DNA from: Capitulum mitella
Taxonomy: Eukaryota; Arthropoda; Thecostraca; Pollicipedomorpha; Pollicipedidae
Direction of reading: 5' to 3'
Assembly (NCBI GenBank): GCA_030062745.1
Contig: CP099847.1
Span: 23,090,374 to 23,154,373 of the forward strand
DNA: 64,000 nucleotides
Shown here: positions 46,491-57,665 of the stretch, in pieces
Numbering within the stretch: the first letter of the stretch is position 1
How the letters are laid out: the number at the start of each line of letters is the position of its first letter
The notes under the pieces: model-generated
Database searches by the model: none
What the model was told of the DNA's origin: nothing
The model's input: only the letters and a program-made list of their open reading frames with translations
Program-made: the position numbers and the translations under genes

Positions 46491-48789
46491 ACAATTTTTA
46501 TTTGCGCTTATATTATGTCGTGGTCCTCCTGAGCAAAATTTCGCTTTCAACGGACATACGGTTTTCGGGATATCAGTACCTGAATTTTGTCCGAATAATT
46601 AGTGGGCACATGTTATATCGTCTAGAAAGTTGGCATTTCATACGGCAACATCCATTCGACGCCAGATCGCTGGCTTTTTCAACATTTTTTTCCGTTTGCG
46701 GATGTTGAATGTCACCCTGACGCATCAGCATCTTCAGGGGGCGTGTTTCCCACACTTAAACTCGGCATGACATTTTTTATTGTTGGGTATGATGAAGCTG
46801 GATTACCCAACGTATCGCGTTAAAACAGAAATGTTTTATGATGACGCGTACCTCTTACTTCTTCACCATTTCTGCGCGTTTACAAACCTGAATTATATCA
46901 ATGCCTGTAAAGCAAAGCCTATTAGATGTTTCCAACTTTGTGTAGAAATTCAAAATATACTCAATTTGATGGCATGTCAGTATGATTGCTTTTCTCGCAT
47001 TGCTTTCGGTTTAGGGCAATAACCTTTTTAGCTTTTTTTGCCAACAAGCACCCCAAAAAAAACACAACTTTATTCCGATTCGAAATGGTGCATGGTGTTA
47101 TCATCGTGCGTCGTATACATCAAAGCGGTTGTACATTATTTATTTTGACTCTACACAGTTAAGTGCGTTTACTTCATGTATATATGAGATGGAAAGAACA
47201 AGAATGTCGAGAATACGGTGTCAAGAATATGGCAGGTGCTATTCCTCTTTTCCGCATGATGACGAAATGTGGTAAACAGATAACAGCAAACAGTATAGTA
47301 GTGCATTAATCGTTTCATTTTCCTCCACCCTTTTTTTGGGGGGAAGACACCATATTTAGGACTAACTGTTAAGTCTTGAACTCATCACTTGCAGTACAAA
47401 TTTTCCTTTCTCCTGTGATGACGCGACCATGGCAACTCACCTGATTCTGAATCTGCACGTGCACAAGAGGACAGCCGAATGTCAGCAGATGCTGTGATAA
47501 TGGCCCTTCCACTAGGACACATACAGGAGTTTTTTCGTAGCGCCTATCAGGCCTTAAGATAATTTTTCGGACCTGTTAGATTCAAAAGCAAAAGAGCGTG
47601 GCAACTGGTGATCACAGATGCGCCAAAGTAGAGTGCCTTGTCTGTCACGCCTAGATGCTAGATATATTGTCTATGAACATCACTCAGATAAAAAGTCGTG
47701 TTCAATAACCCATCCTTGTTTTCCACGGTGACAAAAGCCCAAATACCCGAAAGCGTATCAGATCGCTAATTTTTGTCTCTTCTGCTCTCTCTCTCCCGTT
47801 CCGAGACCGCCTCTGGTCGCCACAGGTGGAACTACGAGTGAAGTGGAACTGTGCGCCGTGGACTGTGTGGAACGATGAGAGCGGATCGCCATATCAGCGA
47901 AAAGAAATACAGTTACACCCATGGGGTTACTTGGAAAGAAATGACTGCAAAATGGCATTGGTATTCCGATTAATTCTGGGAAAGTTCGCTGCTGCCGACC
48001 TGAATGGCTTGGAATTGCACTTCTTTTGTTTTTATAGTGCGAATATCCTCATAGTCGCATAACGACGGCTTTTTTTCAACGTCCTATTGTATGATGTGTT
48101 ACGTCCCGCACCGTGGGTTTTTCCGCTGTCCAATGCGATCCATGTGACGACCGATTGGCCAGAGTATCTGGCACCAACAGTCTGGCTGCCAAATTCACTG
48201 CTGGTACGTGCATCACTAGTACACATCATTTCTCGTTCAGTCACCATCGCACTCGCGTCAGTAAAAGCATCCGTTGCGATAAATTCCTCCTGCCGCGATA
48301 ACCATGTCTCAAAGCTGCATCTCAGAGTGTTGTGAAATGCACATATCTGTGAGCGCACACAAATTGCCCCACTGGTAATAAAAGGTAGTAGAAATCACAG
48401 CAACAAATCCTAGCATATGCAAAAAGGAACAACTAGCAAAGCAGTTTATAAAAAGTACTGACCATGACTTCGCTCTTTGCTAACAGGGACTCCATTTGGA
48501 AAGGGAAATAAGCTTACGTCCTGCAGACATTAATGCTGTAAACTCCCGATCCTAGTCAAAGTTGTCATTTCAGAAGACATATGCAATGGTAACATGTCTT
48601 CATGTGCTTAAAATGTCGTGAAAAACGGATCACAAGTCAAAATATTCCGCGTAAGAACATGTTTTCATGAAGCATCTCAATAAAAAAACTGAATTAGTAA
48701 ACACGGCTGATTCCCTCGGACGGCCATGCAACGCAGGGAAAAATCACTAATTTTGCGGTTACGGAGCTGCTGCAACTGCGGCTACAGCA
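46491..48789. other. Intergenic, nothing recognised
   Basis: AT-rich DNA with short chance frames only. Confidence 0.4.
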
Positions 48790-49375
48790 GCTTTGTTGCA
48801 GCAGTCATTGGTTCGCGCATTGCAGTGGACCTCCGGTGCAACGCCCGCCAGGCGCTGCTCTACCGACTTACCGCAGCTAAACCGACCACCAGACGTCGTC
48901 TCCCAGGTCACCCATCGCGACTTTTCGACCGCGTGCCGCGACGCTGCCGGAACGGCCACCGGAGATCCGAATACGTCCGAGTTCCTTACGAGCCGTGGGG
49001 CCGGACCGTGTAACGAAGCAAACCGTGCGGCCGTGTTTCCGTGCTGTAGGATCGTTGATACTGCCGCGTGTCGAATCAATGATCCATAACGCACGCCGCG
49101 GAGCCCATAAAGACATTAAGCGAACCCGACTGTCGGCCTGCGATGCGCTCACTATTCCACCGGTGGGCGGAGATCTCTGTCCGCGAAACACCCGCTCCCG
49201 GGCTGGCAACCTCCATCTGGCCGGATGTAGCCTGACAACCGCCAAAAGCCCCTTACATCGAGCCACCGCTGCGTGGAACCGGCTGCCTCCGTCAACCACC
49301 TCAGCGCGGTCGCTGAGGACATTTATATGTCCTGTCGCCCAGCACATCCAGCAGAGACTAGATACTGTATTGCTT
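48790..49375 (+). mobile_element. LINE 3' fragment (RT C-terminal tail)
   Basis: The plus-strand frame shows RNTRSRAGNLHLAG...LHRATAAWNRLPPSTTSA, the conserved tail that follows the RT domain in CR1/Jockey-type LINEs and resembles the tail of the LINE at 1805-4060. A hAT MITE follows 14 bases later. Confidence 0.7.
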
Positions 49376-49388
49376 GGTCATATCTGTG

Positions 49389-49600
49389 CAGGGATGTAGC
49401 CAAGGGGACATGGGGTTCATGACCCCCTCACCAAGCGGTCTACACTAGATATATAGTGATCATTATGTTTTCCTGTGCGTTAAGCATGAGGTAAATTACT
49501 TAGAATTGCTGCTTTTTCCTATATATTTCGTCATGTGCCAGTGGTATATGGTGAAATTTGACACTTGTCTCCCTTGACGAAAGTCCTGGCTGCGCACCTG
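49389..49600. mobile_element. Short hAT MITE, copy A (212 bases)
   Basis: Ends CAGGGATGTAGCCA and TGGCTGCGCACCTG form imperfect inverted termini. Flanks TATCTGTG (49381-49388) and CACCTGTG (49601-49608) agree at 6 of 8 bases. It is in inverse orientation to the copy at 57393. Confidence 0.85.
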
Positions 49601-49608
49601 CACCTGTG

Positions 49609-51389
49609 TCGCCTTTTACATGCCATGTCATCATGCACTTTTCTTTTAAACTTCACGCAAGTTATCGTGTGCGTAGCAGTGTTACGTTTTAGGTGTACAT
49701 TTTACGCCTTACGCGCCCAGACTTTGCCGAAAGAGTCTTAACTTGTACGACACCGAAGCTGAACAGCCACATCGTGGATGGTCTTAAGAATGCACGATAC
49801 GAAACGGCCTTCCGAGATACCGTAAACGCACTGTCTAGCAGACTGTTTCCACACTCAGGCTTCATCAAGCATTCATCTTACATAACACTTCATCATCATG
49901 CATGCATCATTCTGGCGGCGCAACCTTCCAAGGATTGTTATGTTCAGCAGTGTTGCATAACTGGGAAGCTGCAAAATTGAGGAAATGGCCTGAGAGAAGA
50001 TGAGATCAGCCGGAGTCATTAAAAAGCGATTAATGAGAGAACTGAGGCACGCTGTCCATCAGGCCTTTCGTACCTAAAGCTGCATGCCCGCCGCCTCAGT
50101 ACCACGAATGATGCTTTTGTATCTCCGGTCTGGCTGAAAAACATGTCCTGGTTCGCTAGTAAGTCGTCCGACCCTTCGCCATTGAAAAACAAATGGCAGA
50201 GCCAGTGACAGTGCCGCCTACCTCAGTGGTTAGATGACACCAAGTTATTTTGCGTCATACACTCCTCTGCAGTTGCGGAGCAGGGAGCGAAAAGCATTTT
50301 GGGTCAAGTCTTTCCAGTCAACGTCAGACGGTCAGTCTGAAATTTCAAGAAGTTTGGAGGCTGAAGCTCTCCTGGCTCCACGGCTCCCTCGCCTATGGCT
50401 GCGTTCCGTTCTCCGAATCAGACCATAAAGATGCTGAGCCATTGGCTACGACCACATGCTAAATGAGTGTATTTTCCTGACGTTAGCTTTAAGTGGTACT
50501 CTTTGACGAATAAGACTCGGTGGTCGAAATGCCATTCAGGTCGACCATGGAGATGCTTAACAGTGCGGAATGCGCTGCCAAATACAACTATTCACGCCCA
50601 ATACAAGGGTAAAGAATGAATTATTGGACGCATTGGTCGTGTCACACTGCCGAATGGTTGTCTCTCCCTGCAACGCCAGCGGTCAATATTGTTGCCCAGA
50701 ATTAAAAAAAAAAATCGGCTAATCCTCCGCAAAATCGCTAGCTGCTTGGAGCATCAATTGATCAAACATTAATCAGCTCCAGTTGCCGGAAACAGCTGCC
50801 TTTGATGCAGACCATGAGCAGTCAATGACTTGCGAAATGTCATCCGCATTAAAAATACTTCTCAACGGATGCCCACCTACTTCTAAATTGCGTGGTAAAT
50901 GCCGACAGCACCAGGTTTCTCCGAAATGCTATAAACGTCTGGATTCTAAAGCCATTCTAATGGAAAGATATCAGTCATTTATCACGTTTCATGGAAGGCT
51001 TGAAACAGAGGATTATCATAATTCCTAAGGGAGCAGACCAGCGGGACTTTCGTGACTAAATGAAGCCAGACCAGCTACTTGTAAAATAATTTCAGTTACC
51101 ATCAGCATCGTCATGGAAAACATGTGGCGCGGTCCAGCGCTTTGCTCCAACAGGCTTGGTAGAGACTTGAGTGGTCGAGGGTAATGAATGGATGTCTGGA
51201 ACGACACAAATTCTGTCGTTTTGTACAAAGCTTGGTTGAATGTTAGCACTGTTGTTCAGCGAGACTATAATGTAATCACTTGATCATGCCACAGTTTCGC
51301 TTCACCACAAAGCAGGTCACGCACAAAGCCGGCAGCATTACTGTTGTCGTCTCACGGTCCCACACTAGACTCCTAACTGAAGAGCACAG
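49609..51389. other. Downstream flank of globin gene, nothing recognised
   Basis: No gene or element was recognised. No clear AATAAA for the minus-strand globin was found close to its stop. Confidence 0.4.
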
Positions 51390-51548
51390 TTACGGACTGC
51401 TGGCCTGTGCTTTCTCGGCCCTGTCGAAGCCTTCGATCACAGTGCTGATCACGAAGTCGATAGTCAGCCGGTAGATGTTGTCCATGTTATCCGTGAAAGC
51501 GTCTCCCAGGGTCACCTTTACCGCTTCCAGGAACGGATTCTTGATTTT
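51390..51548 (-). CDS. Globin exon 3 (helices G-H, stop)
   Basis: A pyrimidine-rich acceptor ending cag is followed by KIKNPFLEAVKVTLGDAFTD and then the H helix, ending at TAA 51392-51390. Confidence 0.95.
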   Translation of the reverse strand, partial: KIKNPFLEAVKVTLGDAFTDNMDNIYRLTIDFVISTVIEGFDRAEKAQASSP

Positions 51549-54500
51549 CTGAAAAAAGAACAATATTGAGACTGTTCAGGTTCTCGCCAAATGTCAATGC
51601 CTGCGTGGTTTTCGCACGACGAGGAGTAGCAACAGGATTCCAGGTCAAAATACGGCAGAAATTCAGGAAGTGGCTGCTTTAGTGTGGCTGGGAAAAATCA
51701 TTTTACAAATGATACTCGTGTGTGGGGGACGTCTCTTAATATGGCAGACGCTGTGAAACAGAGGTCTGTTTGTGGAAGTACAACAATACTTCAGTTAAAT
51801 GAGTCCTAGCAGGAAGTGCGTTTTCGCTTTTAAAAGAGGGACGTCTGTGTGCTCCTTGGAGACAAAGGCACGTGCGCGTGCATCATGGTGTTGCACGGAG
51901 ATTCATACCAATGTTCGCGACAATGATGATTCGCTGTTACCTGGCTCATTGGAAAACACCGGAGCATGGAATCCGCACGGGCACCACGTCTACGGTAAGA
52001 ACACACATCACTCCGAATATTACAGCCCGCGTCAGGTCCCAGATGCCCAACGACGTATGACAAGCCGCCGACCGCCTGTGGAAGCCCCGCCCCCGGCCGG
52101 CCGGCCAGAGGCAAGACTCACCCAGAAGAACTCCTTCCTGAAGCCGGGCACCTTGGTGTGCGCGCCGCCGATCTGGTGCAGCAGCGTGAAGAAGTAGTCC
52201 ATGTCCTCGAGCGCCTTGATGCCCTCGTCGAGCGAGTTCATGACGATCGAGGCGTGCTCGGCCAGCTCGAGGCTCTCGGCCTGCTCGTCCCGGCTGCGCA
52301 GCTCGCGGAACTTCTCGAAAAAGTTGATCAGCTCGGCGTGGTCCTCGAACAGCCTGGCGATTCACGTGAGGGTCACTGCCGGGCGGGCCTGGCTTACGGT
52401 GAATGCGGAGCAATTGCCGGGTGGGTAATTGCCGGGTTAGACGACATGAGGATGCAGGTGCAAGCAGCTCACGATATCTCCGTCAGTCAAGGTATCCGGT
52501 GTACCAATGCAGACAGGTTTTGTGGCTTTCGATAAGATAATATTTGAAGTGCACTCGGGGCTTTATTTGATGAGATAATATTTGCACTCGTTAAGAATGC
52601 CAGAGCCTGGTGACCGTTAAAGTGAGACTGCGCACGGTGATTCTTGCGACATCTAAGGCAGCGTTCTCGGGCTTAGGTGGAGACCTATTACTGGTCCGCT
52701 CCTCTTCAGCACGCGTTGAGCCCAGTCGTGGAGACGCTGAGCTCAGGGAGAGCAGACGCTGAGCATAGAACGCTTCGCAGCAGAGCTTAATCAGGCTGGC
52801 AATTAATACTACGTTCTGAGAGAATTATTCACTTACCAATCAAATCCGCAACCTGAAACATGCGCAACCTGAAACTTCAGTTGCGTAAATGGAAAGCTGC
52901 GTTGAGTAAGAAAAGTATGTTGCATGACACTGGTGAAGAGGAATCACCGCGTGGCAGTCATGTGGTTGTTGAACGCATTTGCTCATTGCCCGCAAGTTTA
53001 GGAACCTAGAAAAAGACATCGTTGATACTTGCTGATAATGATGGAATTATCTTGACAAAGAAAACGTGCTTTTATATGTTATCATTGTTTGAATAATGCC
53101 TCACTGTCCCCGTGTTTCCAGATGTAAGCAAGTATCTGAACGTGCACTACAGGCTTTAGAAAATGGCCATGCGTTAGACATCATGATGATCCTTTGATTG
53201 GTAACCATTCCAGTATAGGAGTAGGAACGGATTAGAAGAACAATAGTTTTTAGTGCCTACTTTTTCTGTACTCTTAATAAGACATATAAGACATGACACA
53301 ACAATAATAGTCTAAAAATATCCCTGTTGTCCCCCGCGTTTCCGGTTTTCACGCATATGTCTCCCACAAACTTGCAAAGATTTGAAATCATTTGTTCGCT
53401 TCACTCTGCAAAAGCATGCAACGACCACGCACCCAAAAAAAAACATCTCAGAAAACGTTGTCGTAACATGCAGGTATAAATCATAGGGCTGGCCAATGTT
53501 TAAAAGTACGTTTGCGGAACGCTAGTAGGTTTAGTGTAAAATCACGCCCAGTCACATGACAAAACCTTGACTATGATGAAGATTTCCGAAAAAATACTGG
53601 TAAGGTATGGATGGTATTTCCGACCGTCCCTGTACATTCATTGTCATAGACGTAATGCCAGGATTTTGCATGGAAAGTGGAACGTCGTGACCCACCCAGC
53701 ATCCAGCTTCCACTTCTAGTCATGATTATGAGTGGTTGCAATTGTAATGGAATAAAAAAACGCCGGCACACCATCCATTCTTGACGTCTGAAAACGCTTA
53801 GCGCTAAGGGTTCGGGGTAAGGCTAAGGGTAGCGCTGCGCCCAGGAATCTGGCCAAAGTTATTTCAGGAATCTTTGCATTCTAGTGTGCCGTAAATTTAC
53901 GCACACTATTTCAGAACAATAAAGCTTGCATAGCAATGTCGCAGAATATCGAAACGGAAACAAAAAATGCCAAAAATGCAAAGAAACTAAAGAACAAAAC
54001 TATTGTTTCATATTTACAAGTTTTTTTCCGGTGACATGACGATACTGGATGGACCACGAATGTCATGAAAGAATTATTAATTGCCGTTAAAGTAGCTGCC
54101 AGACATCATCGGGATACAGAAATCGTGTTTGGATATCTCGCCTTTAGTTAAAATATTCGCTGCAAATGGAACGCATTGTGTTTCTAATACATCTGCTGGA
54201 CCAAAAAACCAGCTTAAAGGTGTTTGTAGAAGACCAGTACTTTAAAGACCAGTACTTTTGTCAGCACATGTACGAAACGGGCTTCAAAATGGCTTTCGAT
54301 CGGGCATGCGCCGCAGCAAAATGATATCTTGAGACTGCAAAACAGCTCGCGGCGCTTAAGGCAGGCTAAGTCAGCTGTTGAAAATTTTGTTATTAGACTT
54401 CCATGAAGACCTACCACAAATGCTAACATACTGGTGACAATGCATCCGTACCAAAATGCAATTTGGTCACGATGAATTTCCAACCTCTACTAAAGAAAAT

Positions 54501-54823
54501 ACGTCCACGCGTTCTGGCAAAGTAAGCACTTAGGCAACCCGGTCACGGAAACTGCGCATCCAGACATTTAAATGAAAAAAAACTATCCGAATGATCTACT
54601 CTACCCATCTTTCGCGATCGTCGAGCTGTACTCACTTGACGAACATGTAGACGCCGGTCGGCTCCATGGCGCGGCTGATGCCTTTCCAGGACTTGACGAT
54701 GCTGAACTTCTGCCTGATGGTGAGCGGCAGGCGCGGGTCCTTGGGCTGCGGCGGTGGCAGAGGCTGCAGCGTGCCCCGGGCTCGCCGAACAGGCGCCTTC
54801 CGGCGACTGGCCCCCGAGCCCAT
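51390..54823 (-). CDS. Globin with possible N-myristoylation start (3 exons, complete)
   Basis: Heme protein of the globin fold, 192 residues. Exons 54636-54823, 52122-52353 and 51390-51548 join in frame. Residues 1-35 are a basic, Pro-rich extension beginning MGSGASRRKAPVRRARG (Gly2 and Ser6 fit an N-myristoylation signal). The globin fold follows: helix A Trp46, CD1 Phe75 (INFFEKF), distal E7 His96 (AEHASIVMNSLDEG), proximal F8 His128 (IGGAHTKVPGF; spacing of 32 as in neuroglobin), G helix FLEAVKVTLGDAF and H helix YRLTIDFVISTVIEGF. The introns fall at the classical B12.2 (AA|G of Lys63) and G7.0 (after Trp140) positions. Acylated globin X-type proteins sit on membranes and act in redox or signalling rather than bulk O2 transport. 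That role is inferred, and other arthropod globin subfamilies remain possible. Confidence 0.93.
51549..52121. other. Globin intron 2
   Basis: 573-base intron with no repeats or elements recognised. Confidence 0.6.
52122..52353 (-). CDS. Globin exon 2 (helices B-G, heme pocket)
   Basis: Acceptor atcgccag, donor TGG|gtgagt. It carries CD1 Phe, E7 His and F8 His, all the heme-pocket residues expected of a functional globin. Phase 2 in, 0 out. Confidence 0.95.
52354..54635. other. Globin intron 1
   Basis: 2.28-kb intron, AT-rich except near the exons. No further exon or element was recognised. Confidence 0.6.
54636..54823 (-). CDS. Globin exon 1 (N-terminal extension, helices A-B)
   Basis: Start ATG at 54823-54821, the first in frame with the globin fold and followed by a myristoylation-like MGSGAS. 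It runs to YMFV plus AA at donor gtgagt, phase 2. Confidence 0.92.
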
Positions 54824-54915
54824 GTCGGCGCGGCCCGGGCCGGACCGGGCTGGTCAGCAGTGGGGAGCCGGACTCGGCCGGATGGCCGACAGTGAACAGC
54901 CGGGTCGCCTGCTCG

Positions 54916-55083
54916 AGGTCAGCAGTGAACCGCCGGGTCACCGGCCGGAGGTCAGCAGTGAACCGCCGGGTCACCGGCCAGAGGTCAGCAGTGAACCGCC
55001 GGGTCACCGGCCGGAGGTCAGCAGTGAACCGCCGGGTCACCGGCCGGAGGTCAGCAGTGAACCGCCGGGTCACCGGCAGGAGG
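54916..55083. repeat. 33-base minisatellite upstream of the globin ATG
   Basis: Five units starting 54916, 54949, 54982, 55015 and 55048 (AGGTCAGCAGTGAACCGCCG then GGTCACCGGCCGG), followed by a partial unit at 55081. It ends about 90 bases from the start codon, so it lies in the promoter or 5'UTR. Because 33 is a multiple of 3, it makes a repetitive open frame that is not evidence of a gene. Confidence 0.96.
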
Positions 55084-55814
55084 TCAGGAGAAGAGGGCCG
55101 CCCGCCAGAGCAGGGTCACCGGTCGGCGGCAGCGGTCTCGGGTCGCGCTCCTGACGGGAGACCGTAGACGCGGTCCTGACAGGAGACCGAGACCGGACGG
55201 TCGGCGGTCCCGGTCCGCGGACGCGCCGGACCGCGGCGCGCTCAGCCGGCCGGCTCGTCCGTAGACATCCTCTGCGAGACGGAGAGAGCCGACTGGCCTC
55301 ACTCACGGGTCACAAACGCCTCAGGTGAGCGTTGCGGACAGACTGGTGGTGGCAACGGCCCGGTATGATTACTGGCTCTTACTGCACAATGTATATCGTA
55401 CGAATTCCAGCTGAGTGGCGGCAAAGCATGAGCCGAGATTCCTCCACGTCACATTTGTCTCAGCACTTTTGCACCCGATCCCTGACAGGCAAACACCATT
55501 GAGCGTGCGTGCAGGAACAGAGCGCCGGTAGCAGATCTCAGAGTTACACAACGATATTTCTTAATAACTATATCACGATGTTCCGTGTACGCTTTGTGAA
55601 TGGGATACATCAAATACGGGATTCAGCTATTTCCTAGAGCTTTTAGACGATTTGTCGTTAAAGGCTTCAGTTTTCATATCAACATCACAAAAACCACGTT
55701 TCGGCAACGTGAGCAATCACCAAAATTCCGACATCTCAAGCCCCTCCTCGACCTATTGACGTGGCTGTAAAACCAAGCTATCAGTGACAAGTAGCAGCTA
55801 AAAATACACTGACC
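55084..55814. other. Globin upstream region
   Basis: GC-rich to about 55320 and then ordinary DNA. No TATA box was recognised. Confidence 0.4.
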
Positions 55815-55985
55815 ATAGTGTCTTCAGTAGCCAGCTGGTCGTTCTCAGATAGCCGGCAGAACCACAGGGTCTTCAGTAGTCAGCTGGCCTCCCTCAGACG
55901 GCTAACAGAACCGCAGCGTCTTCCCAAGCCAGACGACGGACCTCAGGCAGCTGACAAAACCATAGCGTCTTCAGCAGCCAACTGA
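55815..55985. repeat. About 54-base minisatellite, three units
   Basis: Units share CAGAACCACAGGGTCTTCAG and AGCCAGCTGGC...CTCAGA with moderate divergence. Confidence 0.8.
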
Positions 55986-55989
55986 CGGA

Positions 55990-56170
55990 CGGATGAGCGA
56001 GTCGACGGCAGCCTCGGAGACACAGAGCCGGCGTCCGACAGCTTCAGGACAGTCTCGGAGACACAGAGCCGGCCTCCGACAGCTTCGAGCAGGCCTCCGA
56101 CAGCCTCCGGACAGCGTCGCGGACAGAGAGCCGGCCTCCGACAGCCTCGGGAACATAGAGCGGACTCGGC
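55990..56170. repeat. Minisatellite (CTCGGAGACACAGAGCCGGC units)
   Basis: About four imperfect units of 36-50 bases containing ACAGAGCCGGCCTCCGACAG. Confidence 0.8.
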
Positions 56171-56928
56171 TCGCCGTCAGCCCGGTCTGCGGGACGCCGC
56201 GGACGGCCGCCGGTCGACGCCTGTCGACGCCGACGAGCCGACTGAGCGGCGACCCGGCCCGCGGCGGCCGCCGGCCGGCGGCGGCGCAGCGGCTCGGCAA
56301 CAGCAAGCCGGCACCCGACGGTGGGCTCCAGGACCCGTTCCGGTCAGCAGCGGACGACAGCCCCAGCGTCGAGCTAACGACGATCATTGCAGCCGACATG
56401 CACTTTTAATGTTCATCCGTCGTGTGGTTTGCAGAGAAACTCAACACGTGTTTCGTCATGGGAAGATCTGGTCGCTCAAAACTCGAATCGCACAGCTATC
56501 AAATTATGAAGAACAGTGCGTTGTTCGCATGTCACTCTGTCATTATGCACATGCGTCAGCACTCCTCGCCTTGCGGCAAGACGTTGTTGTCGCTGCTGAG
56601 CGCTCCGGCGACAAACGTGATGTCTCCGGAGTTTCCCGTACGTCGGGCCAGAGGTGGCGGCGCCGCCGAGATTTCGTGCCCGCGGGGCTTTTTGAAGTCG
56701 CTGGGGAAAGGCGGCTGTGCAAAGGTGCACCTTAAATGCGATGAAGCTGTTCATACCAGACATGTGTTTGGATCTCGGTAGAATGTAAGTTATCCCCGTT
56801 TTGCATCGAACCCTTCGCTGGCCAGGGTGTGTTCTTGCGTCATCTTGGAAAGGTCGTGTCACGCCAGAGTACAGCGGGGCCAAGGTAACGGAACATTCTC
56901 CTCGGTCAACTTAGCATCGGGCGCATAA

Positions 56929-56934
<6 letters not shown>
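56171..56934. other. Intergenic, nothing firm
   Basis: GC-rich to 56390. Open frames overlap on both strands without family resemblance. Confidence 0.35.

Positions 56935-56988
<54 letters not shown>
56934..56988. repeat. (AT)n microsatellite
   Basis: Pure TA run of about 27 units. Confidence 0.97.
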
Positions 56989-56994
<6 letters not shown>

Positions 56995-57392
56995 CGAGGA
57001 CAATCTTTATTTCATCGGGATCCAGGCGTCTGGTTTACGCAGAAAACCCCCCACGGGGACTGAGCCATCCATTGGAGAAGCCCCAGACGGGAAGTGTGCC
57101 AAGGGCGCGCATTGTGGTGAACTCAGTGTAGGTACAGGCATGACGCGCTGGAGCGCGAGCGCTGCGATCGTTTACCGGCATGCTGAGTGATCAGTTCTGG
57201 TCAGGCGGCCACGGAAGCGAGGCTTACAACGCTGCCACGTGAGCTACACGTTATGACGCTCTTCGCCTCAGTTTGGCGCCATTCGCCTAGATGAAGATCA
57301 CTTGCAGGAAAATCGTTCGCATCGTGTTTAGCGAACTGAAATGCTTCATAATAGTGATCACCAGACTGTTTCACATTGGTGTGTGTCTGAAT

Positions 57393-57657
57393 CAGGCACG
57401 TAGCCAGGATTTTCCTCAGAGGGGAGGGCAAATGTTAATTTTTGTCATATGCCAGAGGCGTATAACAAAATGTACAAGAACAGGCAGTAATTTTAGGCAA
57501 TTTAATTCATATTTAATGCACACGAAAAAATATGTTTGATTTTCCAATACATATATGATCACTATTACGTATTCATGCGAAATCGCCATGTATCTAGTGT
57601 AGACCGCTTGGCTCATGGGGCCATGGTCCCCATGGTCCTCCTTTGGCTACGTCCCTG
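57393..57657. mobile_element. Short hAT MITE, copy B (265 bases)
   Basis: Ends CAGGCACGTAGCCA and TGGCTACGTCCCTG form inverted termini. The 8-base flanks GTCTGAAT (57385-57392) and GTCGGAAT (57658-57665) differ at one base. Internal sequence (ATGTGCCAG/CATATGCCAG, CACTAGATA...GTGATCA) matches copy A in inverse orientation. Confidence 0.92.
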
Positions 57658-57665
57658 GTCGGAAT

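Noticed and set aside
53810-53845. Telomere-like TAAGG/TAAGGGT motifs
   Set aside because: Too few and too irregular to be an interstitial telomere repeat.
54543-55167. Open frames with RRFTADLRPVT or VTGRRSAVNRR repeats
   Set aside because: They come from the 33-base minisatellite and overlap the globin exon in the wrong frame.
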